Shown here piece after piece: positions 27,974-35,842 of a stretch of DNA of 64,000 nucleotides. Every line of letters starts with the position of its first letter. Within the stretch, counting starts at the first letter, position 1. The stretch covers positions 12,458 through 76,457 of the forward strand of contig JAVBKT010000017.1 of NCBI GenBank assembly GCA_031553915.1, read 5' to 3'. The notes beneath the pieces are model-generated. The model was not told the DNA's origin and searched no databases. It saw nothing but the letters and a program-made list of their open reading frames with translations. The translations under genes and the position numbers were made by a program. The stretch is from HGM13862 sp031553915. Its GTDB lineage: Bacteria; Bacillota; Dehalobacteriia; UBA4068.

Positions 27974-28801
27974 GTGTCTTGTTATCATCCTCTGAAAGGT
28001 TTTCAGATTGGTCTTACCCCTTCGGGTAAGCCTGATTATAAAATAGTTTCTTATGATACTGATCATGTTGAAATTAAATTTAATGGTAGTGCAGATGCTT
28101 GTCCGTCGGCCACGCGCTCCGCTTATGCCAGACGTATTGTGACTGACTTTATCGAGATTCCTTGTGGTAGGTGTATTGGTTGTCGTCTTGATTATTCTAG
28201 ACAATGGGCAGATAGGTGTATTCTTGAAATGAAAGAACACGATTCCAGTTATTTTGTTACTATCACTTATGATGATGAACATTTGCCCTTGCGTTCTTGG
28301 GTTGATACTGAGACTGGTGAATGTGGTAATGTTTCTACTTTGTTAAAGCGAGATTTCCAATTGTTTATGAAGCGTCTCCGTAAAGCTTATTCTCTTAAAT
28401 ATTCTAATCCTTTGCGCTATTTTGCAGCAGGTGAATACGGTAATACTACTTTGCGTCCTCATTATCATGCTATAATATTTGGTTTAATTCTTGATGATCT
28501 TCAATTCTATAAAACATATAATGGATTTAATTACTATAATTCTGCGTTCTTAGATTCCTGTTGGCAAAATCGAGGTTTTATTGTCGTAGCAAAGGCATGT
28601 TGGGAGACGTGTGCTTATACTGCTCGTTATATCATGAAAAAACAAAAAGGAAATTCTGCTAGTGTTTACGAATATTATAATTTAGAACCCGAGTTTTCAT
28701 TGATGTCTAGAAAACCCGGAATAGGCCGTAGTTATTTCGACAAAAACGCCGATAATATATATTATGTTGAGTTGATATGTCTAAAAGATATCGCCAGTTA
28801 A
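27974..28801 (+). CDS. Gokushovirus replication initiator VP4 (Rep), probably 3'-truncated
   Basis: 275 aa rolling-circle initiator. Seen: PCGRCIGCRLDYSRQWADR (~residues 58-76), the metal-binding HUH motif in LRPHYHAIIFGL (~153-164), and the tyrosine-bearing YTARYIMKKQ. The GTG start at 27974 follows GAGGAGGTGAG by 6 bases and gives the family start MSCYHP. After the PGIGRSYF segment, homologues usually continue with an arginine/proline-rich RPPRYYD-type tail; here the protein stops about 30 residues later without it. A dif-like site covers codons near the 3' end. Confidence 0.85.
   Translation: MSCYHPLKGFQIGLTPSGKPDYKIVSYDTDHVEIKFNGSADACPSATRSAYARRIVTDFIEIPCGRCIGCRLDYSRQWADRCILEMKEHDSSYFVTITYDDEHLPLRSWVDTETGECGNVSTLLKRDFQLFMKRLRKAYSLKYSNPLRYFAAGEYGNTTLRPHYHAIIFGLILDDLQFYKTYNGFNYYNSAFLDSCWQNRGFIVVAKACWETCAYTARYIMKKQKGNSASVYEYYNLEPEFSLMSRKPGIGRSYFDKNADNIYYVELICLKDIAS
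28745..28772 (+). repeat. dif-like XerC/XerD site at the Rep 3' end
   Basis: 28-mer with 11-nt left arm, centre TATATA (28756-28761) and right arm TTATGTTGAGT. By eye it matches the Bacillus dif at 20 of 28 positions, including the full 6-nt centre and the first six bases of the right arm. Temperate gokushoviruses are known to integrate at dif through host XerCD. The AT-rich context makes a chance match possible. No equivalent is visible at the left junction. Confidence 0.5.
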
Positions 28802-28851
28802 AAGCATATTCTTTGACCCTTCCCTTTTTTAGTATATTATTTTATTGGTAA
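28777..28851 (+). CDS. Possible start of phage VP5-like small basic ORF
   Basis: 24-codon ORF beginning MSKRYRQLK, overlapping the Rep end by 25 bases. Basic starts of this type resemble the small DNA-binding protein encoded after Rep in gokushoviruses, but the remaining residues are hydrophobic and atypical, and no ribosome-binding site is obvious. It may be a VP5 gene cut by the right junction, or chance. Confidence 0.25.
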   Translation: MSKRYRQLKAYSLTLPFFSILFYW

Positions 28852-29026
28852 CTACTAGAATAATATATTTATATTAGACCTTATTCATACTGTAGTGGCG
28901 TATATATATTAAGGGTAATAGCTTACCCTATGTTGTGGGGGCAGTTTTCCCCCGCCAGGTTCAGGCCTACTTACTGCACAATTATTATAATTGATAATGG
29001 GATTATGTCTATATTTACCTCTATCT
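28802..29026. other. Intergenic region between phage Rep and miaB, two hairpins
   Basis: 225 bases separating convergent genes. Two adjacent stem-loops: AGGGTAA-TAGC-TTACCCT at 28911-28928 and GGGGG-CAGTTTT-CCCCC at 28936-28952. A second weak dif-like AT-rich stretch lies at 28850-28880. The hairpins could be terminators, a phage replication origin or packaging signals. No promoter or gene is convincing here. Confidence 0.5.
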
Positions 29027-30355
29027 TTATTGTTCAATTAACTGGCCGTAGAGGTTCCAAGTTTTTGCCTCAGTAATTTTGATTTGCACTAAGCTGCCGG
29101 AAGACAGCTCTCCTGCACCGGCAAAGGCCACAATTTTATTGCCGCTGGTGCGCCCGCACAACATATTATTGTTGTTTTTACTGATACCATCAACCATTAC
29201 TTCTTGTATGCTGCCCACGAGAGCCTGGTTTATTTGCAAGCTGATCGGGTTTTGTATATCCATTAACTCTTGCAGCCTTTGTTTTTTCACTAGTGAACTT
29301 AAATGCCCATCCATGTTAGCGGCTGTGGTACCGCTGCGTTTTGAATATAAAAAAGTATATGCCGCATCAAACCCGGCAGCTTTGATAAAGGCAATTGTCT
29401 CAGCAAAATCAGCGTCGCTTTCACCGGGAAAACCAACAATCAGGTCAGAGGTAATTGTTGCCTTAGGCGCTGTAGAGCGAATAATGCTCAGTTTAGAGAA
29501 ATACTCCGCTGTGGTGTAGCCCCTATTCATTAGTTTTAAGATACGGTCTGAGCCTGATTGTACGGGCAAATGATAATGGTCGCATACTTTGTCCAGGCTG
29601 GCAATAGTCTCGGCCAAATAACGGTCAAAATCACGCGGGTGTGATGTCATATAGCGGATGCGATGCAGACCGCTGATATCGTTAATAGCAGTGAGCAAGC
29701 GGGCAAAATTCCAGCCGAGCTCAGGTATGTCTTTTCCGTAGGAATTGACATTTTGGCCTAAAAGCTGTATCTCCTTAATGCCGCCATCTGCCAGGCGTTT
29801 AATTTCGTCAATAATTTCTTGTGGTTGACGGCTGCGTTCTTTTCCCCTCACATAAGGCACAATGCAATAGCTGCAATAATTATTACAGCCAAAATTAATA
29901 TTGATTTGTGCTTTATAATTATGCTCAAAATTATCATAGACTGCTGATAATTCCGGCCTGTCATAGCGCTCCTCAGTATCAACAATCCTTTGGCCATCCA
30001 AGTCATATTGTTCGATATATTGCGGCAGCAAAGCACTGGCAAAGGTGCCGATAATAATGCCGATATGGCGATATTTATCCATAAAAAGCTTGGCGACGCC
30101 ATCTTTTTGCACCATGCAGCCGCACACAGCTATAATCAACTGAGGATTTACTTGTTTGAGATGTTTGATGCTGCCAATGAAGCCTAGCGCCCTGTTTTCG
30201 GCACTCTCGCGAATGCAGCAGGTATTAATGATAATAATATCTGCTTTTTCTACTGAATCACAAGCAATATGCCCTGCTGAATTAAGCATTGAGGACATAA
30301 TATGGGAATCATTTTCATTCATTTGACAACCAAAGGTTTGAATAAAATATCGCAT
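29027..30355 (-). CDS. miaB: tRNA methylthiotransferase MiaB
   Basis: 442 aa radical SAM enzyme that adds the 2-methylthio group to i6A37 of tRNA. Domains: N-terminal MTTase domain with cluster cysteines in TFGCQMN, INTCCIRE and VCGCM; radical SAM CNNYCSYC (~residues 155-162, CxxxCxxC); and a C-terminal TRAM domain (~375-440). Starts 13 bases after recJ on the minus strand, so it is likely the last gene of the yajC-secDF-recJ-miaB run. Confidence 0.96.
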   Translation of the reverse strand: MRYFIQTFGCQMNENDSHIMSSMLNSAGHIACDSVEKADIIIINTCCIRESAENRALGFIGSIKHLKQVNPQLIIAVCGCMVQKDGVAKLFMDKYRHIGIIIGTFASALLPQYIEQYDLDGQRIVDTEERYDRPELSAVYDNFEHNYKAQININFGCNNYCSYCIVPYVRGKERSRQPQEIIDEIKRLADGGIKEIQLLGQNVNSYGKDIPELGWNFARLLTAINDISGLHRIRYMTSHPRDFDRYLAETIASLDKVCDHYHLPVQSGSDRILKLMNRGYTTAEYFSKLSIIRSTAPKATITSDLIVGFPGESDADFAETIAFIKAAGFDAAYTFLYSKRSGTTAANMDGHLSSLVKKQRLQELMDIQNPISLQINQALVGSIQEVMVDGISKNNNNMLCGRTSGNKIVAFAGAGELSSGSLVQIKITEAKTWNLYGQLIEQ

Positions 30356-30368
30356 ATTGCCTTCTTAA

Positions 30369-32141
30369 TTATTTTGTAGCGCGGAAATCCACAACCTGTA
30401 AGCGTGGGGTTTCCTTGCCATTATAGATATTCACATGCAGTGAATAGATTATGTCTATTTTTACGGTATCTCTTCTCTGCCCTGCCAGCAATTCCTGCCA
30501 ATATCTGGCGGGATAATTGTCTTCGATATATGCCTTGAGCTTGTCTTTTGCGGAGAAATCCACAAATTCAGCCAGGTGCCCGGCAGTATCTTTCATTAAT
30601 AACCGCATCACCTGCTCTTCTTTACCAAAGAGAACTATTTTCTCAATGGAAAGGTTTTTGGCAGCCAAAAGCGGCGCAGGATTACTTTTGCCATATGGAG
30701 CCAGCAGGTTTAGCTCTCTGGCCAATTGCAAAGAGGCAAAGGTTGGCTGCAGCGGACAATCAATACGGAATACCTGCTGTATATCATCATCGCTCAGCTC
30801 ACATAAAGCATTGATTTTTTGCCGGAAAACATCTACTTTGGCACGTTCAATAGTCAAGCCGGCAGCCATAGGATGCCCGCCAAAAACAACTAAAAGATCC
30901 CGGCACGAGCTTAGCCCTTCAAAAATATTATAGCAATCAATGGAGCGGCAGGATCCGTGTACAATATCAGTTTTGCCTGCCAACACTATTACGGGCTTAT
31001 GATATTTTTCTTTAATCCGTCCGGCGATGATGCCGGATACGCTTTCAAAGAAATCCGGAGAATAGATAACCACTATTTTATCCTGATCCAGATGGTCCTC
31101 GGCAATGATTTCAGAAGCCAGATTAGCGCCGTCCTCTGTCAGTTGGCGGCGCTGTTTGTTCATCCCCACTAATTCTTGTGCGATATTAGCTGCTGTGTCA
31201 TCATCCTCTGTTAAAAGCAGCTCAACGGATATATCAGCTGTTTCCAGGCGCCCGGACGCATTGATGCAGGGACCAAGCACAAAGCCTATGTGAAAGACAT
31301 CCAGTTCTTTGTCTTGCAAATCAGTGGCCTGTAATAAAGCCTGCAGGCCACTGATGGGGCTGTTTTTAATCAGCGGCAGACCTTTTTGTACCAATAAGCG
31401 GTTCTCCCCTGTCAAATCTACTAAATCGCAAATGGTAGCAATAGTCACCAGGGGTAAAAAGTATTCATTGAGGCTATTCCAAGGCTGATTAAGGCGTTGA
31501 TACAGTGCCTCGGAAAAGCGGTAACAAAGCGCTGCTGCGCAATATTGTTTGTATGGATATGGGCAATCGCTTCTTTTGGCATCGACCACAGCCAAAGCCG
31601 CAGGCAATCGCTCGCCCGCTTGGCTGCCTTCATCTTCTTTGATTAGGCCGTGGTGGTCAAGGATAATAATATCCATACCAATAGACATAGCATAATTCAC
31701 TTCATCAAAAGCAGAAATACCGTTATCACAGGCAATAATTAAATCAAAACCATCATCTCTCAGCATGGCGATCGCCTCTTTATTGAGGCCGTAGCCTTCT
31801 TCCCTGCTGGGAATATAGTATTCAATCTCGCCGCCCAAATTTTGGATTGATTTATAAAGAATAACTGTGCTGGTGATCCCATCCGCATCATAATCACCAT
31901 AGATCACAATGCGCTGACCATTTTTTAGAGCGTTAATTGTGACTGATACGGCTTTGTCCATATCGGCAAAAGCAAATGGATCGGCTAAGGGAGTATCCTC
32001 CCTAGTAGTAAAAGCGGCAATTTCGGCCGGGGTTTGATAACCACGCACCGCAAGAATACGCGCCAAAACAGGAGAAACTCCTGATTGGCGCGCTAATTCT
32101 TCAACATTAGTGGTCGTTTGCCGCAGCATCCATTTTGCCAT
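30369..32141 (-). CDS. recJ: Single-stranded-DNA exonuclease RecJ
   Basis: 590 aa 5'-3' exonuclease in recombination and mismatch repair. DHH-family motifs: IYGDYDADGITST (~residues 80-92), LIIACDNGISAF, and DHH in IIILDHHGL. DHHA1 GGH lies in VVFGGHPMAAGLTIER, followed by an OB-fold C-terminus. Somewhat shorter than the long Bacillus type and close to the E. coli length. The ATG overlaps the secF stop codon (TAATG). Confidence 0.95.
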   Translation of the reverse strand: MAKWMLRQTTTNVEELARQSGVSPVLARILAVRGYQTPAEIAAFTTREDTPLADPFAFADMDKAVSVTINALKNGQRIVIYGDYDADGITSTVILYKSIQNLGGEIEYYIPSREEGYGLNKEAIAMLRDDGFDLIIACDNGISAFDEVNYAMSIGMDIIILDHHGLIKEDEGSQAGERLPAALAVVDAKRSDCPYPYKQYCAAALCYRFSEALYQRLNQPWNSLNEYFLPLVTIATICDLVDLTGENRLLVQKGLPLIKNSPISGLQALLQATDLQDKELDVFHIGFVLGPCINASGRLETADISVELLLTEDDDTAANIAQELVGMNKQRRQLTEDGANLASEIIAEDHLDQDKIVVIYSPDFFESVSGIIAGRIKEKYHKPVIVLAGKTDIVHGSCRSIDCYNIFEGLSSCRDLLVVFGGHPMAAGLTIERAKVDVFRQKINALCELSDDDIQQVFRIDCPLQPTFASLQLARELNLLAPYGKSNPAPLLAAKNLSIEKIVLFGKEEQVMRLLMKDTAGHLAEFVDFSAKDKLKAYIEDNYPARYWQELLAGQRRDTVKIDIIYSLHVNIYNGKETPRLQVVDFRATK

Positions 32142-33079
32142 TATGCTTTATCCTTTGCCGGTGAACCAGTCTTGCCTTTTTGATTTTGTTTTCTTTTATT
32201 CAAAAACCGGGTCAGATCATTAAGCAAATTACCAACAACAAATACTGAAGTGAAAAATCCTGATGTTAAGCCAATAATTATCGCCAGGATAAATGTCTTG
32301 GTTGTTTCGCCGCCGAAGATCATCAGGGCCAATAACAAGAACAATACAGCTAAAACAGTATTAATTGTCCTGGTCAGGGTTTGGTTAATACTATCGTTGA
32401 TCAGGACAGAGAACTCTTTTTTTGCATAATAATTGCTGTTTTCTCTGATGCGGTCAAAAATGATAATAGTATTATTGATCGAATAACCAATTGTGGTCAG
32501 AATTGCCGCAATAAAGGCGCTGTCAACCTCCAGGCGGAAAATAGCAAAAACGCTGACAATAACCAGTACATCCTGCAATAGAGCAAAAACTGCCGTAAAA
32601 GCATAGTTGAATTTAAAGCGGAATGTAATATAAACCAACATTAAGGCGCTGGCAATCAGCAAAGCCCACAAGGCGTTTCGCAATAATTCCTGGCCAATTG
32701 TCGGGCCGATTAAGGTGATATTGGTTTGTGTTTCATCAAGCTCACCCAGCTCGCCCAAGGCAGCAATAACTTCCTTTTGCATATCCTCACTGAGTGTCTC
32801 GGCCCTGATGGTAAAGGTGCCCTCAGTGCTTTCGTTGACAGAAGGCGTTTGTGAGAGTATCTCGGAGGCTGTCGCACGCACATCAGCAATATCAACATCA
32901 TTGGTATAGGTCAAAGCAATTCTTGTGCCGCCGGTGAACTCAATACCAGCGTTCAAACCGGATATTGCTGTTACAATTAAGCCCGGGACAATAAGAAGTA
33001 TTGCAATAATATAGAATATTTTCTTTTTACCAATAAAATCAAAATGGTATTCTCTATAGCTAAATAAGTTCTTTAACAT
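32141..33079 (-). CDS. secF: Protein translocase subunit SecF
   Basis: 312 aa, six membrane helices. RND-family accessory subunit that uses the proton-motive force to complete protein export. The N-terminal FIGKKKIFYIIA helix is followed by a periplasmic-type loop with GIEFTGGTRIAL, then the core with TTIGYSINNTIIIFDRIREN. It has a basic C-terminal tail. Starts 15 bases after secD. Confidence 0.95.
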   Translation of the reverse strand: MLKNLFSYREYHFDFIGKKKIFYIIAILLIVPGLIVTAISGLNAGIEFTGGTRIALTYTNDVDIADVRATASEILSQTPSVNESTEGTFTIRAETLSEDMQKEVIAALGELGELDETQTNITLIGPTIGQELLRNALWALLIASALMLVYITFRFKFNYAFTAVFALLQDVLVIVSVFAIFRLEVDSAFIAAILTTIGYSINNTIIIFDRIRENSNYYAKKEFSVLINDSINQTLTRTINTVLAVLFLLLALMIFGGETTKTFILAIIIGLTSGFFTSVFVVGNLLNDLTRFLNKRKQNQKGKTGSPAKDKA

Positions 33080-33094
33080 TATTTCTGCCCTCCC

Positions 33095-34318
33095 CTATAT
33101 ACCATAAAGTCTTTTGTTAGAGAGGAAGTCAGTATCAGACATCCATCTAAGCATTTGATGAGTGACAACAATAGCTGTAAACATAGAGGCAATAATACCT
33201 ATGGAGAGCGTAAGAGCAAAGCCTTTGATGGTGCCTGAGCCAAAGAAATAGAGCACAACAGCGGCAATCAGGGTTGTCAGGTTACTATCAAAGATGGTCC
33301 AAAAGGCTCTCTTAAAGCCGGATTCGATACCCGCCTTCAAAGATTTGCCATGGAAAAGCTCTTCCCTGATCCTCTCATAGATAATAATATTAGCATCAAC
33401 CGCCACACCTATTGATAGGATGAAACCGGCAATCGAGGTCAGGGTTAATACCGCATGGATTAAATCTAATATCCATAAAAGAATAAGCGCATAAAGCAGC
33501 AAAGAAATGCAAGCCCAGATGCCGGGGACACGATAATAAATTATCATAAAGGCAAAGAGAATAATGAAACCAATCAGCGCTCCATTTAAGCTCTTGGCTA
33601 ATGAGTCAGCTCCCAGGGTGGGGCCAACTGTTTGTTTGGAGAGAATTTCCAGGTTAACAGGCAAAGCGCCGCCGCGCAACAAGGATGCCAACTGCGATGC
33701 TTCTTCAAAAGTGGCAAACCCGCCGGAAATTACTGCTTCACCGCCTGAGATAGGCCCATTGACCCTTGGCGTGCTAATTGCTTGTCCATCCAAATGAATT
33801 TCAATAATTTGCCCGACGAATTGCGAGGTAGCCTGGAAAAAAGCTTCGCTTCCCTCTGCGTTAAACTTCAGGGCAACCTGATTTTGCTCATTTTTGGGCA
33901 CGCTGTTATTTATCTGCGCAGAAGCATCAGAAAGCTGATCACCGGAAAGAATAACATTTCCATACGGGTCAACAAATTCCAGTTTAGCGGTTTTGCCGAT
34001 AACCTCTATGGCCTCTTCCGGGTCATCAACACCAGCCAGCTGCACGATAATCCGGTCATTGCCTTCGATTTGGATGATAGGCTCACTGACACCAAGCTCA
34101 TTAACGCGTTTGCTGAGAACTGATACCAGCTTGTCCATATCAGCCTTTGTTACTGTACCGCCTTCTTCATCGGGGACAGCCTGGAGAACAACTTCCGCGC
34201 CGCCCTGTAGGTCTAAGCCGAGGTTAATGTTTTCTGTTAAAGGCTTAATAGAAAACACTACTGCTAATGCGATCAAGGCAATCACGACAAACAGCTTGAT
34301 CCCACTGTTGTTTTTCAT
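33095..34318 (-). CDS. secD: Protein translocase subunit SecD
   Basis: 407 aa partner of SecF. LGLDLQGGAEVVLQ (~residues 33-46) starts the extracytoplasmic P1 region. The membrane core includes SIGVAVDANIIIYERIREEL with the Asp and Arg important for proton coupling. Length is typical for Bacillota SecD, shorter than E. coli. The ribosome-binding site GGAGGG lies close to the ATG. Confidence 0.95.
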   Translation of the reverse strand: MKNNSGIKLFVVIALIALAVVFSIKPLTENINLGLDLQGGAEVVLQAVPDEEGGTVTKADMDKLVSVLSKRVNELGVSEPIIQIEGNDRIIVQLAGVDDPEEAIEVIGKTAKLEFVDPYGNVILSGDQLSDASAQINNSVPKNEQNQVALKFNAEGSEAFFQATSQFVGQIIEIHLDGQAISTPRVNGPISGGEAVISGGFATFEEASQLASLLRGGALPVNLEILSKQTVGPTLGADSLAKSLNGALIGFIILFAFMIIYYRVPGIWACISLLLYALILLWILDLIHAVLTLTSIAGFILSIGVAVDANIIIYERIREELFHGKSLKAGIESGFKRAFWTIFDSNLTTLIAAVVLYFFGSGTIKGFALTLSIGIIASMFTAIVVTHQMLRWMSDTDFLSNKRLYGI

Positions 34319-34448
34319 TCAAATTCCCTCCTAGTTACCAAAAAAATATCAATAATTCCAACCCATATATTATAAACCTAGCTATGTCCCGTGTCAAATA
34401 GATTGTCGCTATATTTATTTTTTTACAAAAAGAATAGGCTATTATAGC

Positions 34449-34748
34449 CTATTCTTCTGTTGCATTTTTAGCGTTGATACCGCCGATTGAACTTTTTAGT
34501 AATTCAATCTCGGTTTTTTCTGAGATACGCAGCCAAATAGTGCGTTCTTTGATTCTGGTTACAGTACCGAGTATACCACCGACAGTGTAGATTTCATCAC
34601 CCACCGAGAGGGCAGTCATCATAGTATCTCTTTCTTTGCGCTGTTTTCTTTGTGGTCTGATCAGCAAAAAGTAAAAAATAGCAACCAAGGCAACTATATA
34701 AATAATTGTCATGGTGCTGGTGCTCATTCCGCCCGGCGTTTCTGCCAT
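34449..34748 (-). CDS. yajC: Preprotein translocase accessory protein YajC
   Basis: 99 aa: one membrane helix (TIIYIVALVAIFYFLLI) followed by RPQRKQRKERD and a small soluble domain (LSVGDEIYTVGGILGTV). Starts at ATG 34748; the open frame further up runs into the tRNA gene and is not coding. The ribosome-binding site is weak and distant (GGAGGCGGAAG). Upstream of secD and secF on the same strand. Confidence 0.88.
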   Translation of the reverse strand: MAETPGGMSTSTMTIIYIVALVAIFYFLLIRPQRKQRKERDTMMTALSVGDEIYTVGGILGTVTRIKERTIWLRISEKTEIELLKSSIGGINAKNATEE

Positions 34749-34841
34749 TATGGTAAAAATGCTTCCGCCTCCGATCAAAACTTTCACCACCTTAAAATTA
34801 TTATCAAAACAACTATACACCTGATAAGTCAGGTTTGAGTT

Positions 34842-34917
34842 TGGCAGGGGCAGAAGGAATCGAACCCTCAACCAACGGATTTGGAGTCCGCTACTCTACC
34901 AATTGAGCTATACCCCT
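34842..34917 (-). tRNA. tRNA-Trp (anticodon CCA)
   Basis: 76 nt with the 3' CCA encoded (34842-34844). The acceptor AGGGGTA pairs with TGCCCCT (one G-U), discriminator G. The anticodon loop CTCCAAA gives CCA, read at plus positions 34882-34884, and the T arm has GGTTCGATTCC. Located just before yajC on the same strand. Confidence 0.96.
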
Positions 34918-34999
34918 ACAACACGAGCCATTATATCAAAAGTAAAAGGTAAATGTCAAGAGAGTATTGTGGAGAAAAGATCAAACCCTCTCTTGTAAA

Positions 35000-35806
35000 T
35001 TAGCAACAAATGTCTCTGACATAATCAATAAAATGTGGGAAAACAATACCCGGTTCAGTAAGGTTTTTATTCCAGCGTTTCACCCATTCCAAAGACACAT
35101 AACCAGTAAAATTATCGCTGATTAATTGTTTGAGTATCTGGTCATTGGGTATATCGCCGAACCCCATCATTTTATAGACAATCTGCCCATTTTCTTTGGC
35201 AGAGTCTTTCATATGCAAATGACGCAGGTATGGCTTAAGGTTATTATACGACTCCTCTACTGATTCAGCAAAGAAATGATAAGGGTGGTTGACATCCCAG
35301 AGCGCTCCGGCCTGGGGTTCATTTACTTCTGCCAATAATGCGGCAAGCTTTGCTGTATCACCAAAAATACCATTGCTCTCTAAGAGAACATAAACTTCCT
35401 TCCCTGCCGCATACTTGGCCAGGGTTTTGAGGTTTTCAGCCACAAAGGCTATATCAATATTATCAGACGGTTTAGCGTCAAGATCACCCAGAACACGAAT
35501 AGATGGCACTGCCAGTTTTTGTGCCAGGTCGATATAATCCTTGCCCATTTGCAGCATAACTGATTGATTGCTTTGATCAAAGAGATAGCAAGCAGTGGTT
35601 AGGCAGGCAATTTCTACATTTAGTTCGTGGAGATGTTTTTTTGTTTCCTCGATATTATCATCCTGGAAATACTTAATATTGGGCGCATATAACTCGCCGC
35701 GCACACCGCGTACTTCCACGCCGTCATATTTGAGATCAGCCGCGGCCGCGATAATTTCACCCCAATTCCAGGTTGGGCAGCCAAGAGTGGAAAATGAAAA
35801 TTTCAT
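35000..35806 (-). CDS. Sugar phosphate isomerase/epimerase-like TIM-barrel protein
   Basis: 268 aa of the xylose-isomerase-like AP endonuclease family 2. Seen: MKFSFSTLGCPTW at the start, YDGVEVRG (metal-ligand Glu region), LLESNG, LWDVNHPYHF, HLHMKDS and SLEWVKRW, which carry the metal-binding Glu/Asp/His set. The substrate is unknown; such proteins often act on keto sugars or inositol derivatives. AAGGAGGATATTT precedes the ATG. The acyl-CoA synthetase upstream gives no clear functional link. Confidence 0.75.
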   Translation of the reverse strand: MKFSFSTLGCPTWNWGEIIAAAADLKYDGVEVRGVRGELYAPNIKYFQDDNIEETKKHLHELNVEIACLTTACYLFDQSNQSVMLQMGKDYIDLAQKLAVPSIRVLGDLDAKPSDNIDIAFVAENLKTLAKYAAGKEVYVLLESNGIFGDTAKLAALLAEVNEPQAGALWDVNHPYHFFAESVEESYNNLKPYLRHLHMKDSAKENGQIVYKMMGFGDIPNDQILKQLISDNFTGYVSLEWVKRWNKNLTEPGIVFPHFIDYVRDICC

Positions 35807-35842
35807 AAATATCCTCCTTAATACGCTGTTGAAATATGGTCT

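Larger units (their letters stand above)
25376..28850 (+). mobile_element. Truncated Microviridae (gokushovirus-like) prophage or insert
   Basis: About 3.4 kb of ssDNA-phage sequence in the order capsid VP1 (5' end missing), small membrane ORF, pilot VP2, Rep VP4 (probably 3'-shortened). The usual gokushovirus circle runs VP4-VP5-VP3-VP1-VP2, so the missing parts form one contiguous block. Third codon positions are strongly T-rich, unlike the flanking host genes. No integrase gene; members that lysogenise use host XerCD at dif. Both boundaries are uncertain: the left one is within 25376-25392, the right one between about 28770 and 28960. An assembly chimera cannot be excluded. Confidence 0.85.

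Noticed and set aside
28850..28880. Second dif-like stretch (CTAGAA ... TTATATTAG)
   Set aside because: The spacing between arms is 8 rather than 6 and the right arm fits poorly; the 28745 site is clearly better.
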